From assembly GCF_014641075.1 (NCBI RefSeq), contig NZ_BMHP01000003.1:248001-312000 (forward strand): a DNA stretch of 64,000 nucleotides, in the 5' to 3' direction. This stretch comes from Paenibacillus nasutitermitis (GTDB lineage: Bacteria > Bacillota > Bacilli > Paenibacillales > Paenibacillaceae). Position numbers and translations under genes: made by a program. Shown in pieces: positions 33,627 to 42,469 of this stretch (position 1 is its first letter; the number at the start of each line of letters is the position of its first letter). The notes beneath the pieces were generated by a model. The model was not told where the DNA came from, did no database searches, and saw only the letters and a program-made list of their open reading frames with translations.

Positions 33627-33932
33627 TTATTTTTTGAAATTTGCAAAACTTGCAATATCTACTTTAAGGTCACAAAACAGCTCATCGATTTCCTTAAATT
33701 GCTCAGTTTTACTCACAATCGCCGTTTCACTTTCGATATCTAAAACGAAAAAATCATAAGTAAGATTCTGTAGTATTGAAATTGACGCCATGTATTCATC
33801 AGAAGACAAGGCATATTCAATCTTATTGTTGCCGTAAATTACTTCACTTTCAATAACAACAACTTGATCCAACTCAAGTAAATAGCTGTTAACAACATCC
33901 TTAATAATTTCAAATATTTTACTGTCCATCAT
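33627..33932 (-). CDS. Putative immunity protein of the Rhs toxin
   Basis: Acidic cytosolic protein of 101 residues (MDSKIFEIIKDVVNSYLLEL; EIDELFCDLKVDIASFANF). It starts 3 bases after the toxin stop at 33936, the standard position for the immunity gene of a polymorphic toxin. No family is recognised from sequence alone. The open frame is intact even though the toxin gene is frameshifted. The role is inferred from position, size and charge. Confidence 0.65.
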   Translation of the reverse strand: MMDSKIFEIIKDVVNSYLLELDQVVVIESEVIYGNNKIEYALSSDEYMASISILQNLTYDFFVLDIESETAIVSKTEQFKEIDELFCDLKVDIASFANFKK

Positions 33933-33935
33933 TCT

Positions 33936-35059
33936 TCACCTTCGCCTTTTTGTATCCACATGTTTAATATTTGTACCAATTGGGGCTGGGAGGGTTATTC
34001 CCTTTTTTTCTGCTAACTTTAAATGTGTTTGGTTCTTAGATTTTACTAATGACCAACCTAAGTCCGCATCCTTTGTCATCAATAATGATGGATTAATATC
34101 GAATTCTACATAGTAGTCTCCTTTATCCGCTTGTTTCTCGTAACCTCCCTTGCCCTTTGTTAGAACGTTTGTTCTCGGTATTTCTCCTGTTTTTAGAAAG
34201 CTGTTATATTCTGACTTAGACATCCATTGTCCTACTCTAGTAGTATCAACCGCACTTTTTGCAACAGTTGTCGTAACTTTTGTTGGTGTCGATGTAAGAG
34301 GTCCAGTTACTATCAATACTGTTCCTCCAGAATCAATCCAATGTTGTAACGATAAAGGTTTTTCAGGTGCAAAGGTTCCCTTTACCGTATCAAAAGTGCC
34401 TAGTGTCGCCCAGTTACCAATAGTATACCAGTTAGGGTTACTTTCCATGGCACTTGCTCTGCTTTCAGCTGCATTCCAATATTTTCAGCTGCATCATCAA
34501 CCCACAAGTAATACCATTTGTTCCCCGTTGGGTCGGTTCTAATCAACGGGTTGTTCCCGACATACGTATAAAGATTCAACGTCAAAGGATTATTAATCTC
34601 CCCTTTATAGGTATCCTCCCCTATAAACCGCCCGATACTGGGATCATACCATCTCGCTCGCAAATATTGGAGTCCTGTTGAGGCATCCTGCATCTCGCCG
34701 GAATATTTGAAGGGCTGCGCAACCGTTTCCTTCTGCTCAGCTATATTACCAAAAATATCATAACTGTAACTAATCCCTATGACCATCCCAGTTAGACCGA
34801 CCAGGTTGACGACATCGCCATGACCGTTCTGCACATAATAAGCCTTGTTCCTATCATCTTCGCGAGCGATCAGGCCCTGGCCGCGAATGTAACGGGCTTT
34901 CAACGTTGCCACTCCCCCGGAGACAGTTGCTTCGGCCACTACCTGATCCCCGTCCCCATAATATCGGGTTGTCTGCCCGCTCTCTGTTCGCTCCCATAGC
35001 AGTCCATCCCCGTTGTATCGGTAAGTTACACTTCCGCTTGGTAGCACTACACTGGCCAA
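33936..35059 (-). pseudogene. Rhs-repeat protein C-terminus with TreTu-like toxin domain, frameshifted and 5'-truncated
   Basis: The upstream part (35059 to about 34486) carries Rhs/YD repeats (GSVTYRYNGDGLLWERTESG; GHGDVVNLVGLTGMVIGISY). It also has the core end (GLQYLRARWYDPSIGRFIGE, then PLTLNLYTYVGNNPLIRTDP) that normally precedes the toxin tip. At 34482-34485 a run of four A residues (minus strand) replaces an expected five, shifting the frame; with one more A it would read AAEKYWNAAESRASAMESNP in frame. The tip to 33936 (VGQWMSKSEYNSFLKTGEIP; GDYYVEFDINPSLL) resembles the TreTu group, described as ADP-ribosylating EF-Tu in a Salmonella Rhs toxin. The long N-terminal Rhs shell is missing; at 35062 it joins a helicase-like fragment. 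Confidence 0.75.
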
Positions 35060-35556
35060 CCGGTTCCGAGGTCGAACTTGTTTTTGAAATAACGTTTAAA
35101 CAGGTCCGCAGGCGATACTTTACGAGGTGATGCACCTCCGGATGACTGGGATTCGCCAGAGAAGCTGCGTTTGTTTTTGTTCTTGGCCTGCCACAAGGGA
35201 GTCCTGCATTCCTGGTACTCATCTTTCTCCGGATCGCTGTTTTTGTAGAGACGAACAAGGCTTTTGCAGAAAAGATTGTTTTTTCGGCGCGTGGGTTTGC
35301 CGTGTTTGTTAAAGTAATCCCCATGCTCCATCGGCACGATGCTGCCTTCTTCTTCTTTCATGAGCTGGCCGCCGCAGCAAGGACACTTCCACCCCTGAAA
35401 TGTGGTCCTCTTACTCAATCGCTCCTTTCCATTGTAAATTTCGCGTTTCGTATACGTTCGATCGACCCATGAAACGGCCGGCTCGAAAACATATCCGAGT
35501 TTCGCAGTATCCCGTGCAATGATATACACTTCGATTTTCTTTGGTGTGCTCTCCAT
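35047..35556 (-). pseudogene. Phage-type helicase fragment joined to the Rhs remnant
   Basis: Frame of 169 residues with a zinc-finger-like CPCCGG, then VRLYKNSDPEKDEYQECRTP and SPADLFKRYFKNKFDL. These resemble the middle of phage or plasmid DEAD/DEAH helicase-like proteins just before their DEVH box. The last residues (GTGWPV) come from the Rhs side of a junction at about 35062, so both ATP-binding motif II and the C-terminus are lost. Family recognition is by eye and moderate. Confidence 0.5.
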
Positions 35557-35580
35557 CTTTCCCGATTCATCTAACTTGCC

Positions 35581-36543
35581 TCATTTAACGGATGTATTTA
35601 CTGTCTCTATATAGTTGGCAGCTATCTTTTCCGCCAGGCTTCGGATCTTGTCCGCCACAACTGCGGGCTCAAGTACACGAACATCCGGCCCGTAGCCGAG
35701 CAGGCTGTCATACATCCAATGATTGTCCTGATAGCTGGTTCTGACCAGCAAAGACCCGTCCTCCTGAATCTCGATATTCTCCGGGGCAAAGGTTTCCTCC
35801 ACCCGTACTCTTAACCGTGAGCGAAAAAGCAGCACGAGCTGAACAATAGCTCCCGTCTCCTTATTTCCCCAGCGGGCGTCCAGTTCTTCCATGCGAACAC
35901 CGCGATTAGCGAAATGCTCCAAATGAATACGCAAGCCGCTTATCCTGGAGAGGCGGAATGTCCGGTAATCGCTGCGAAGCCTGCAGTATGCGTACAAGTA
36001 CCAGGCATATCCTTTCCAGGCCAGCCCGATCGGCTCGGTCTCCCGCTGTTCGCCGATCCCTTCCCTATTTGTATATTGAAAGGATACGACAGACCGGTTC
36101 CTGGATGCTTGACGAAGCAGAGCCAGAATGGACTTGTCCTTAAGTCCGCCTCCATGCCACAGGTTCAAATCGAAAATCAGCGTTTCACCGGCCTCATCCA
36201 GCTGCTTTTGCTCGGATCTGGCCACCAAGGCCCGGATTTTGGTCAACAAGCCATCCATCTCCTGATCATCCAGTGATGCCTGTACACCTTTAAGCGCAGT
36301 CAAAATCGATTGCAAATCGTCCAGCGTGACAATTTGCCGGTCGATGCGGAACTGCTCCATAATTTCATAGCCGCCGTCGTTGCCGGTATAGGAAACAATA
36401 GGAATGCCGGCTGTATTGATAGTATCCAGATCGCGGTAAATCGTCCGGATGGATACCTCAAATTTATCCGCCAATGCTTGGGCGTTAACACGACGCTGGG
36501 ATAATAGAATCATAGTAATGCCAAGTAACCGCTGTACCTTCAA
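35581..36543 (-). CDS. YafY-type transcriptional regulator (HTH_11 + WYL)
   Basis: Regulator of 320 residues: an N-terminal helix-turn-helix at about 1-60 (VNAQALADKFEVSIRTIYRD), then a WYL domain at about 135-215 (IGLAWKGYAWYLYAYCRLRS and YRTFRLSRISGLRI) and the C-terminal WCX extension. WYL domains bind small ligands or nucleic acid to control transcription. The start is TTG at 36541-36543 behind AAGGAAGGAG. It is divergent from the epoxide-hydrolase-like gene, and the 24-base dyad between them is its likely operator, giving joint control of both. Confidence 0.92.
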   Translation of the reverse strand: MKVQRLLGITMILLSQRRVNAQALADKFEVSIRTIYRDLDTINTAGIPIVSYTGNDGGYEIMEQFRIDRQIVTLDDLQSILTALKGVQASLDDQEMDGLLTKIRALVARSEQKQLDEAGETLIFDLNLWHGGGLKDKSILALLRQASRNRSVVSFQYTNREGIGEQRETEPIGLAWKGYAWYLYAYCRLRSDYRTFRLSRISGLRIHLEHFANRGVRMEELDARWGNKETGAIVQLVLLFRSRLRVRVEETFAPENIEIQEDGSLLVRTSYQDNHWMYDSLLGYGPDVRVLEPAVVADKIRSLAEKIAANYIETVNTSVK

Positions 36544-36594
36544 GGTTCGTCTCTCCTTCCTTGATCCCTCATAATACTCCTGGTTTAGAAAATA

Positions 36595-36656
36595 ATCGTT
36601 ATTCTAATTCCTTAAATCTCCCTGACAAATAGCTGTCAGGGACGGGGTCCTATAAT
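36595..36656. promoter_or_regulatory. Divergent promoters with a perfect 24-base dyad
   Basis: TCCCTGACA-6-TGTCAGGGA (36619-36642) is a perfect 9-6-9 inverted repeat. Rightward, a TATAAT (36651-36656) has no good -35 box, suggesting activation. Leftward, TTGTCA inside the dyad and TAGAAT 16 bases on form a promoter for the WYL gene, suggesting autoregulation. Confidence 0.7.
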
Positions 36657-36695
36657 AAGGATATAAGTTAACCACATTTGAGGAGGAAATAAAGC

Positions 36696-37877
36696 ATGAA
36701 CGCAAATCATACGATCACAACCAGCCCAAACACAATCCAAACGTTTCGGATCAACACGCCGCAAGCCCATCTGGACGACCTGAACAAGCGTTTAATGATG
36801 ACAAGATGGCCTGACGAAATTCCGGGATCCGGGTGGAATTATGGCGCGCCTCTGAGTTTTGTGAAGGAAATGGCTGAATACTGGAGAACGTCGTTTGATT
36901 GGCGCAAGCAGGAAGAACGCCTGAACGAACTCCCTCAATGTACGACTACCATTGATGGAACCAATATTCACTTCTTCCATATACAATCCCCTGAACCGGA
37001 TGCCATGCCGCTGATGCTCATTCACGGGTGGCCTGGATCACCTGTAGAGTTTCTCGATCTTATCGGACCGCTTACGGATCCAACCTCTTACGGCGGCGAT
37101 GCGGCAGACTCCTTTCATTTAGTCATTCCGTCCATTCCCGGCTTTGGCTTATCCGGTCCGACGACAGAGGTGGGATGGACTTCCGCCCGTGCGGCCAAAG
37201 CTTTAGCAGAACTGATGACCCTGTTAGGCTATGAACGTTATGGCGTGCAAGGCGGCGATATGGGCGCAATGATCGCACCTGAGCTCGGCCGCATCGCGGC
37301 ACCCCGTGTGGTGGGCGTGCATGTCAACGCAGCAACGATGGGCTTCGTTCCTTTTGGCCGGGTGGAAGATGAGGTGTTCGCAAAATTAACGGAGGCGGAG
37401 AAGGTCCGGCTCGCCCGATTGGGACATTTTATGCAAGAAAGATTCGGTTTCAATCATATTCAATCGACAAGACCTCAGACGCTGGCCTACGGACTTCATG
37501 ATTCCCCGGTCGGATTGCTCGCCTGGACATGCGAAATGTTCTATGGTTTCGGAGACGCTGTGGAGGCTGTGGACCGGGACCGTTTCTTAACCAATCTTAT
37601 GTTGTACTGGATCACCGGAACCGCAAATTCCTCCGCCCGGATGTATTATGAAGGAGCACATGATCCTTCTGCCTGGTCTCCCAAAGCGCCATCCCCAACC
37701 CCTGTTGGCGTAGCCGTATTCCAGCGGTCCGATGTAGCGATCCGCCACTATGCCGAGCAGAACAACAACATTGTACACTGGAATGAATTTGAGAGAGGTA
37801 CTCATTTTGCAGCCATTGATGCGCCGGATTTAATGATTGCAGATATCCGGACGTTCTTCCGGAGGATACAGCAGTAG
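36696..37877 (+). CDS. Epoxide hydrolase family protein (EHN + alpha/beta hydrolase)
   Basis: Enzyme of 393 residues of the microsomal-type epoxide hydrolase group. The EHN domain at about 15-120 (IQTFRINTPQAHLDDLNKRL) precedes the alpha/beta hydrolase core. The oxyanion motif HGWPGS is at 110-115, the nucleophile Asp188 in GVQGGDMGAMI, and the general-base His near the end in RGTHFAAIDAPD. It is expected to add water to an epoxide, giving a diol; the substrate is unknown. The ATG follows GAGGAGG. No signal peptide, so cytosolic. Expression is probably controlled by the divergent WYL regulator. Confidence 0.93.
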   Translation: MNANHTITTSPNTIQTFRINTPQAHLDDLNKRLMMTRWPDEIPGSGWNYGAPLSFVKEMAEYWRTSFDWRKQEERLNELPQCTTTIDGTNIHFFHIQSPEPDAMPLMLIHGWPGSPVEFLDLIGPLTDPTSYGGDAADSFHLVIPSIPGFGLSGPTTEVGWTSARAAKALAELMTLLGYERYGVQGGDMGAMIAPELGRIAAPRVVGVHVNAATMGFVPFGRVEDEVFAKLTEAEKVRLARLGHFMQERFGFNHIQSTRPQTLAYGLHDSPVGLLAWTCEMFYGFGDAVEAVDRDRFLTNLMLYWITGTANSSARMYYEGAHDPSAWSPKAPSPTPVGVAVFQRSDVAIRHYAEQNNNIVHWNEFERGTHFAAIDAPDLMIADIRTFFRRIQQ

Positions 37878-38028
37878 GGACAGCCAATTTTGGATATTCA
37901 TCTTAATAAGCTTCACTGAAGAATTATTTCACATTATACTACATTCAGGTCTCTTCATCATGAATAGTTTTTTTGAAGCGATGGACGTTAATTTGTTCAA
38001 TATCGAATCTCTTAACGATAACAACTCA

Positions 38029-38071
38029 TAAAAAAAGAACGCTCCCGGATTATGGTCCGGGCTACGTTCTC
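38029..38071 (-). terminator. Terminator of the seven-gene operon
   Basis: AGAACG, then CCCGGA paired with TCCGGG, then CGTTCT form a two-part stem; on the minus strand it is followed by seven T residues. It lies 60 bases beyond the stop at 38132. Confidence 0.88.
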
Positions 38072-38131
38072 TACATACGAATACCAATTATTATTGAAAC
38101 ACTTAAGCTCAAATATTGAACATTCCGCCGC

Positions 38132-40426
38132 TTAGCTCCAGTCGGTCACAACGTTCCTGTAACGGATCACGCAGCCATAACGCTCCGCGGAAGCGACACA
38201 AAGCAGATCGTTTTCCGTAGAATAAGCCAGACACGCAATATGATGGATACTCGCCCATTCGGAATCGATATGAACGAGCCGGCTGTTGTCCTTGATGACT
38301 CTTGGGCGGCCCAAATCAACAAATCCCCGTTGCGGTGAAAAATAAAACACATGCCCCGCATCCCGCTCATCCCCGTATATTCCTACGATATCATTCCTGA
38401 ACGAAATGAAATCGCGCAGTCCGCCAGCGGAATACAAGCGTCCGAAGCTGGTCGTGCTTGACAGATCTGCAGAGATCAGGAAGAATAAACCGTCACGCGT
38501 ACCTGCTGCCACGGAACCGTCTCCCATAACGATGCCGCCCGTCACGACCGCCTGAAAAGCTCTGCCTCTGATGGACGGAGCGGCAATCTCTAATGGATCT
38601 GATTTCATATGCGCAGTATCGTAAACGATCAGCCGGTCATTCTCTCCCGACAATAATAGAAGCGCCTCGTCCAGAGGAATAACATGCGCATCTGTTGCCG
38701 CGAGGCGGACCCCTTGCAGCAAGCTGACGCTTCCGTCAGCGATGCGAATGACTGCAAGCCTGCCATCCGCATCGCTGATTACAAGCGCGGCTTCATCCTG
38801 CCGGCACACAATCCGGTCCCAGGTTTGCTCCATCGGCAGCCGGATGATCTTATCAATCGAAGCATGGTTCAGGTCCGCCACAAGCAGGCTGTTGTCCGAT
38901 GTCAGAATCGCAGTCCCGCCTGGATGCAGCTGGATGCAGGATCGGGGACAGCCTTGGCCGTATAACACAACCGGCTGATCCCAATGATCGCTGAAATCAT
39001 CGCCTGCGAGCAGATAGACTGCATCTGTTCCGCTTATACATTGAATGGTTCCTTCCGACAAACTCATATGCTTCACAGAGGAATTCTTCCATCCGATATG
39101 CCGATGCAGCGGTAGCGTGCGGATCTTCCCGGCTTCCATATGCATAAAATATTGACTATTCTCATTCATATGCATATTTGGCTCGACTGCAGGATCGGGC
39201 TTCGAGTCCAGAGCTGCGGGATTCTCCGGCTGCAGCTCCCATTCACTCCCGGACTCCTGAATTTGCGCAAGCTTGCCGACATCCACAGCCAGAATATAAG
39301 GCGAATATTCCCCGCACACATCCACAATATGAAGCCAGCCATCATCGTCAAACAACATCTCGCATACATAATGCGATTGCTTTCCGTCAGGAGCGATCAG
39401 CCCCAGATTTTCAGGCTCCCCTCCGCCGAGAATATCCCATCTGGCCAGCCGCATAATATCATTGCCGTGGAAGGTTTCCAAGCCATAGTAAAGAACAAAA
39501 TTATCGTCCGCAGCGAAGCCTCCCACCGCGTATCCGACAACAGGGTTCCTGGGCTGCTCCGGTCGGAGATGGATGTAACCGTGCCGGATAACTTCCAGTG
39601 TCTCCGGATGAAGCTCAATCAGCTCGCCATCCACATTGTCGGTCAGGAACAGCGTCCCCCGCGGGGACTTCAGTCCGTATATGAACTGCCTCCGGTATTT
39701 TGTCCCATGCGGCGACTCGAAATAGATCTTCAAGTCCTCAATCTCATCCTTAACCGGGTCCAGTCTCCAAAGGCTGCCCGTATACGATCCGCCGTATATC
39801 CTTCCAGCATCATCCTTGATGAGCCGGCAGCTGGAGAACTCCGATACTTTCCCGTAATCCTTCACTTCGTTCGTACGCAGATCCAGCCGGTAGAAGTGGC
39901 CCCTCATATAGCCCAGAAAATAATAATAATCCGGGTTATCTCCGAGCACGCCTCCATAGAGGCTTTCCCTTGGAACAGGAATTCCTCTTATATTCACATC
40001 ATTAGTATCGGGATCGGCAATGATTACGATCGAACCTGGAAATCCTTCCCACGGATGCTCGTAATGCTGCTCATACAGCCATCGCTTATGGCCCGGCGCC
40101 GGAGCCGTGTTGTGGGTGGTCATAATCAGCTTGCCATCCGGCAAAAAGTCAATGCTCGTATGGATTTTACTGGGCGGCATCTCCGCCGGAGAGACGATCC
40201 ATACCTTTTCCAGGTCAAAAATCAATCTGGTGCCGCCCGTCTTGGGGTAATATTCATACAACAGCGCCGACAACGGCTGTTCATCTTCACCGCAAATACT
40301 GAGATAGAAACGCCCGTCCGGCGCCCGTACGAAATCCCATACGGAGTTATGGCCTTTGTCGTTTGCCAGCTTGATGAATCGGGTGTGCTCAGCTGGTATA
40401 CCCTTCAACAGTTCACGATTATTCAT
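38132..40426 (-). CDS. Beta-propeller-like protein of unknown function (764 aa)
   Basis: Cytosolic-looking protein of 764 residues without signal peptide, made of repeated blade-like segments: VWDFVRAPDGRFYLSICGED, TSIDFLPDGKLIMTTHNTA, DYYYFLGYMRGHFYRLDLRT, LIKDDAGRIYGGSYTGSLWR and LKSPRGTLFLTDNVDGELIE. A second propeller-like half follows (LVADLNHASIDKIIRLPMEQ; LAVIRIADGSVSLLQGVRLA). This looks like two fused propellers. It starts behind GGAGG and is the last gene of the operon. I do not recognise a characterised family; a lyase, lactonase-like or binding role for the imported compound is possible. Confidence 0.8.
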   Translation of the reverse strand: MNNRELLKGIPAEHTRFIKLANDKGHNSVWDFVRAPDGRFYLSICGEDEQPLSALLYEYYPKTGGTRLIFDLEKVWIVSPAEMPPSKIHTSIDFLPDGKLIMTTHNTAPAPGHKRWLYEQHYEHPWEGFPGSIVIIADPDTNDVNIRGIPVPRESLYGGVLGDNPDYYYFLGYMRGHFYRLDLRTNEVKDYGKVSEFSSCRLIKDDAGRIYGGSYTGSLWRLDPVKDEIEDLKIYFESPHGTKYRRQFIYGLKSPRGTLFLTDNVDGELIELHPETLEVIRHGYIHLRPEQPRNPVVGYAVGGFAADDNFVLYYGLETFHGNDIMRLARWDILGGGEPENLGLIAPDGKQSHYVCEMLFDDDGWLHIVDVCGEYSPYILAVDVGKLAQIQESGSEWELQPENPAALDSKPDPAVEPNMHMNENSQYFMHMEAGKIRTLPLHRHIGWKNSSVKHMSLSEGTIQCISGTDAVYLLAGDDFSDHWDQPVVLYGQGCPRSCIQLHPGGTAILTSDNSLLVADLNHASIDKIIRLPMEQTWDRIVCRQDEAALVISDADGRLAVIRIADGSVSLLQGVRLAATDAHVIPLDEALLLLSGENDRLIVYDTAHMKSDPLEIAAPSIRGRAFQAVVTGGIVMGDGSVAAGTRDGLFFLISADLSSTTSFGRLYSAGGLRDFISFRNDIVGIYGDERDAGHVFYFSPQRGFVDLGRPRVIKDNSRLVHIDSEWASIHHIACLAYSTENDLLCVASAERYGCVIRYRNVVTDWS

Positions 40427-40471
40427 TTCCTTGCCTCCAAAGATTTCGCTTTTGGGTCCATCCGTCCTGTT

Positions 40472-41665
40472 CTATTCATAATCAATGGCAAGCTCCGGTG
40501 TCTCTATCTTCCCGCCGCCGCGGTGCAAGGACTCGATGATAAAGTGGATCATCCCCGTAGTCAGCAAGGTCCGTTCCGGCGGGAACGGCGGTGTCCGGGT
40601 AATGATAAAATCCTCAATCAAGCGGGTCAACCGTTCAAAATGTCCGAAAGGCCGTTCATTATCGCTGTCACAGCGCGCTGCGATCATCTGATTGTCCCCG
40701 AACCGGAAAGCGAACCCCCACTGTTCAACGAGGCTCTGAAACTGGATCACAAACCCTCGCAGCCCGTCCTTATACTCGATTATGAACAGGATCGGCGACG
40801 GTTCAGCCTCTCGCGGATGCCCGCCTATAAGTCCGGGATAAGCGGTCAAGGCTTTCAGCAGCAGATCCTCCGGCCACAGCCCGCGGTCCAAGGCACGCCA
40901 CACTTCTGCGCCTTGCAGAACATCGATTGCATTCACTCCACTCTCGCCGCCCGCCCGGCGTTCGGCAAGCGACTGCAGCACTTCGAGCGCATGAAATCCA
41001 TAGGCTTCAATTAAGTTCGAGAAACTGACCACCACGATTTCCTTCACACTGAGCAGGCTTGCTGGTTCGAAATGGGGCACGGGATCGGCATGAGGAATAG
41101 AAGAGCCGCCCATGAACGGGATATCCCGTTTCTTCAACTGATCGAACATCCACAAGGCATCCTCCATGTTCCAGGACAGATGCTTATCCGAGAAAACGGG
41201 GACATTCAAGCCGAACTCATCAAGGGCCGTCAGCGTTTCCTCCAGCATTCTCAGACGAGGATACAGAGTCTGTCCTTTCTCATTATCCGGGTACACCCCA
41301 TGCTCTGCGATAATGATAACGCCGTCGACATGAACGCCGCAGCGGCGCATTCCTACCGCATCCCGGATGGTCAGGCAAATCGGGATATCCAAACGCGCCG
41401 CTGCCTCCCTGCTCATATCGTTAGCTGGCACCTGGTCCGTATAAATAGACACCACTTCAACCCGGGGGAAATAAGAATGGTCGCTGAGCAGTCGTCCCAG
41501 GATCATATCCGCATGCGAATTAAAACGGTATTCGGTTACAATGACCGCCACTTTTTTCGCCGTTTGGGAGTTGTGCTGCTGCTTCCTCACTAGCATGATA
41601 TCCTCCATGTTATCCTGCCTGGCGTTCTCTCCGGCTTCCTCGCGGGTGTATCCCTGCTGGTTCAT
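40472..41665 (-). CDS. Unrecognised Rossmann-like protein (397 aa) in the catabolic operon
   Basis: Soluble protein of 397 residues. A likely nucleotide-fold beginning at about 37 (KKVAVIVTEYRFNSHADMIL) is followed by VDGVIIIAEHGVYPDNEKGQ, ALDEFGLNVPVFSDKHLSWN and DIPFMGGSSIPHADPVPHFE. A C-terminal part with LFIIEYKDGLRGFVIQFQSL resembles the second domain of Gfo/Idh-type proteins, but the GxGxxG loop is absent. The ATG at 41665 overlaps the SDR stop by 4 bases (ATGA), so the two are coupled. An isomerase or oxidoreductase of the imported compound is plausible; function not assigned. Confidence 0.8.
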   Translation of the reverse strand: MNQQGYTREEAGENARQDNMEDIMLVRKQQHNSQTAKKVAVIVTEYRFNSHADMILGRLLSDHSYFPRVEVVSIYTDQVPANDMSREAAARLDIPICLTIRDAVGMRRCGVHVDGVIIIAEHGVYPDNEKGQTLYPRLRMLEETLTALDEFGLNVPVFSDKHLSWNMEDALWMFDQLKKRDIPFMGGSSIPHADPVPHFEPASLLSVKEIVVVSFSNLIEAYGFHALEVLQSLAERRAGGESGVNAIDVLQGAEVWRALDRGLWPEDLLLKALTAYPGLIGGHPREAEPSPILFIIEYKDGLRGFVIQFQSLVEQWGFAFRFGDNQMIAARCDSDNERPFGHFERLTRLIEDFIITRTPPFPPERTLLTTGMIHFIIESLHRGGGKIETPELAIDYE

Positions 41666-42414
41666 ATATGGAATCCCCCGTCTACCGAATATGTAGAGCC
41701 GGTTACATAGGAGGAAGCATCCGACAGCAGGAAAGCGGCCACTTCATTAATTTCGTCGGCTCTACCGCTGCGTCCCAGCCAGGTACAGTCCATAATAGCC
41801 CGGCTTGGATGCTCGGTCTGCCTGGCCAGCACTTCATCCGGCTTGAAGTCACCTGGAACAAGAACATTGGCGCGGATGCCGTATTGTGCATAGTCGGCTG
41901 CCAGAACGCGGGTGAACTGGTTGATTCCCGCCTTGGCGGCCCCGTAGGCCAGGCATTCTTTCTGCACGACCTGGCCTAAGACCGATGAGGTATTTACAAT
42001 GGAACCCCCGCCTGCCGCAACAAGCAGAGGCAGCGCGTATTTGCACAACAGAAAGGTGCTGGTAAGCGTGCCGCGGATCGTATCCTCCCATTCCGGCAAA
42101 GACAGCGATAAAGCGGGCTTCCACACATTTGTATATACATTATGATAGGTTCCGTCCAACCGCCCGTATCTGGAATGAACCGCAGCCGCGACCGCTATGA
42201 CCTGCTCTTCGCTGCACATATCGGCCTGCATGAACATGAACCTGTCCCGGCTGTATTGATCTGCCAGCAGGCCGATATCCGGACAGTTGTCCAGTGCGAT
42301 GCGGTCGCATGCGAATACAACAGCTCCCCGATCCAGAAACATCCGGATTGCCGAGCGGCCAAGCGTGCCCAGGCCGCCCGTTATCAGCAATACCTTGCCT
42401 TGCAGCGAACTCAT
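41662..42414 (-). CDS. Short-chain dehydrogenase/reductase
   Basis: Classical SDR of 250 residues. The cofactor-binding TGGLGTLG (LLITGGLGTLGRSAIRMF) is at the N-terminus. The catalytic Ser is in GGSIVNTSSVLGQVV and Tyr-x-x-x-Lys in LAYGAAKAGINQFT. Acidic residues after strand 2 (FACDRIALDN) suggest NAD preference. It probably oxidises or reduces a sugar-derived hydroxyl in the pathway encoded by this operon. The ATG has GGAAGGGG upstream; it is 55 bases after the FAD oxidoreductase. Confidence 0.92.
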   Translation of the reverse strand: MSSLQGKVLLITGGLGTLGRSAIRMFLDRGAVVFACDRIALDNCPDIGLLADQYSRDRFMFMQADMCSEEQVIAVAAAVHSRYGRLDGTYHNVYTNVWKPALSLSLPEWEDTIRGTLTSTFLLCKYALPLLVAAGGGSIVNTSSVLGQVVQKECLAYGAAKAGINQFTRVLAADYAQYGIRANVLVPGDFKPDEVLARQTEHPSRAIMDCTWLGRSGRADEINEVAAFLLSDASSYVTGSTYSVDGGFHI

Positions 42415-42469
42415 GGCATCCCCTTCCTTCTCTTAAAGCCCGAACCACTCCTCGTGAAATCTTCCTGGT

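Noticed and set aside
35127..35312. Plus-strand frames over the helicase fragment
   Set aside because: Shadow frames with Cys/Arg-rich composition and no ribosome site.
37968..38031. Short plus-strand peptide after the epoxide-hydrolase-like gene
   Set aside because: No ribosome site, about 20 codons, and it runs into the terminator of the opposite-strand operon.
39140..41014. Long plus-strand open frame of 624 codons
   Set aside because: It is antisense to two well-supported minus-strand genes with good starts and protein-like sequence. It has no ribosome site and an unusual composition, as expected of stop-poor antisense frames in GC-rich genes.
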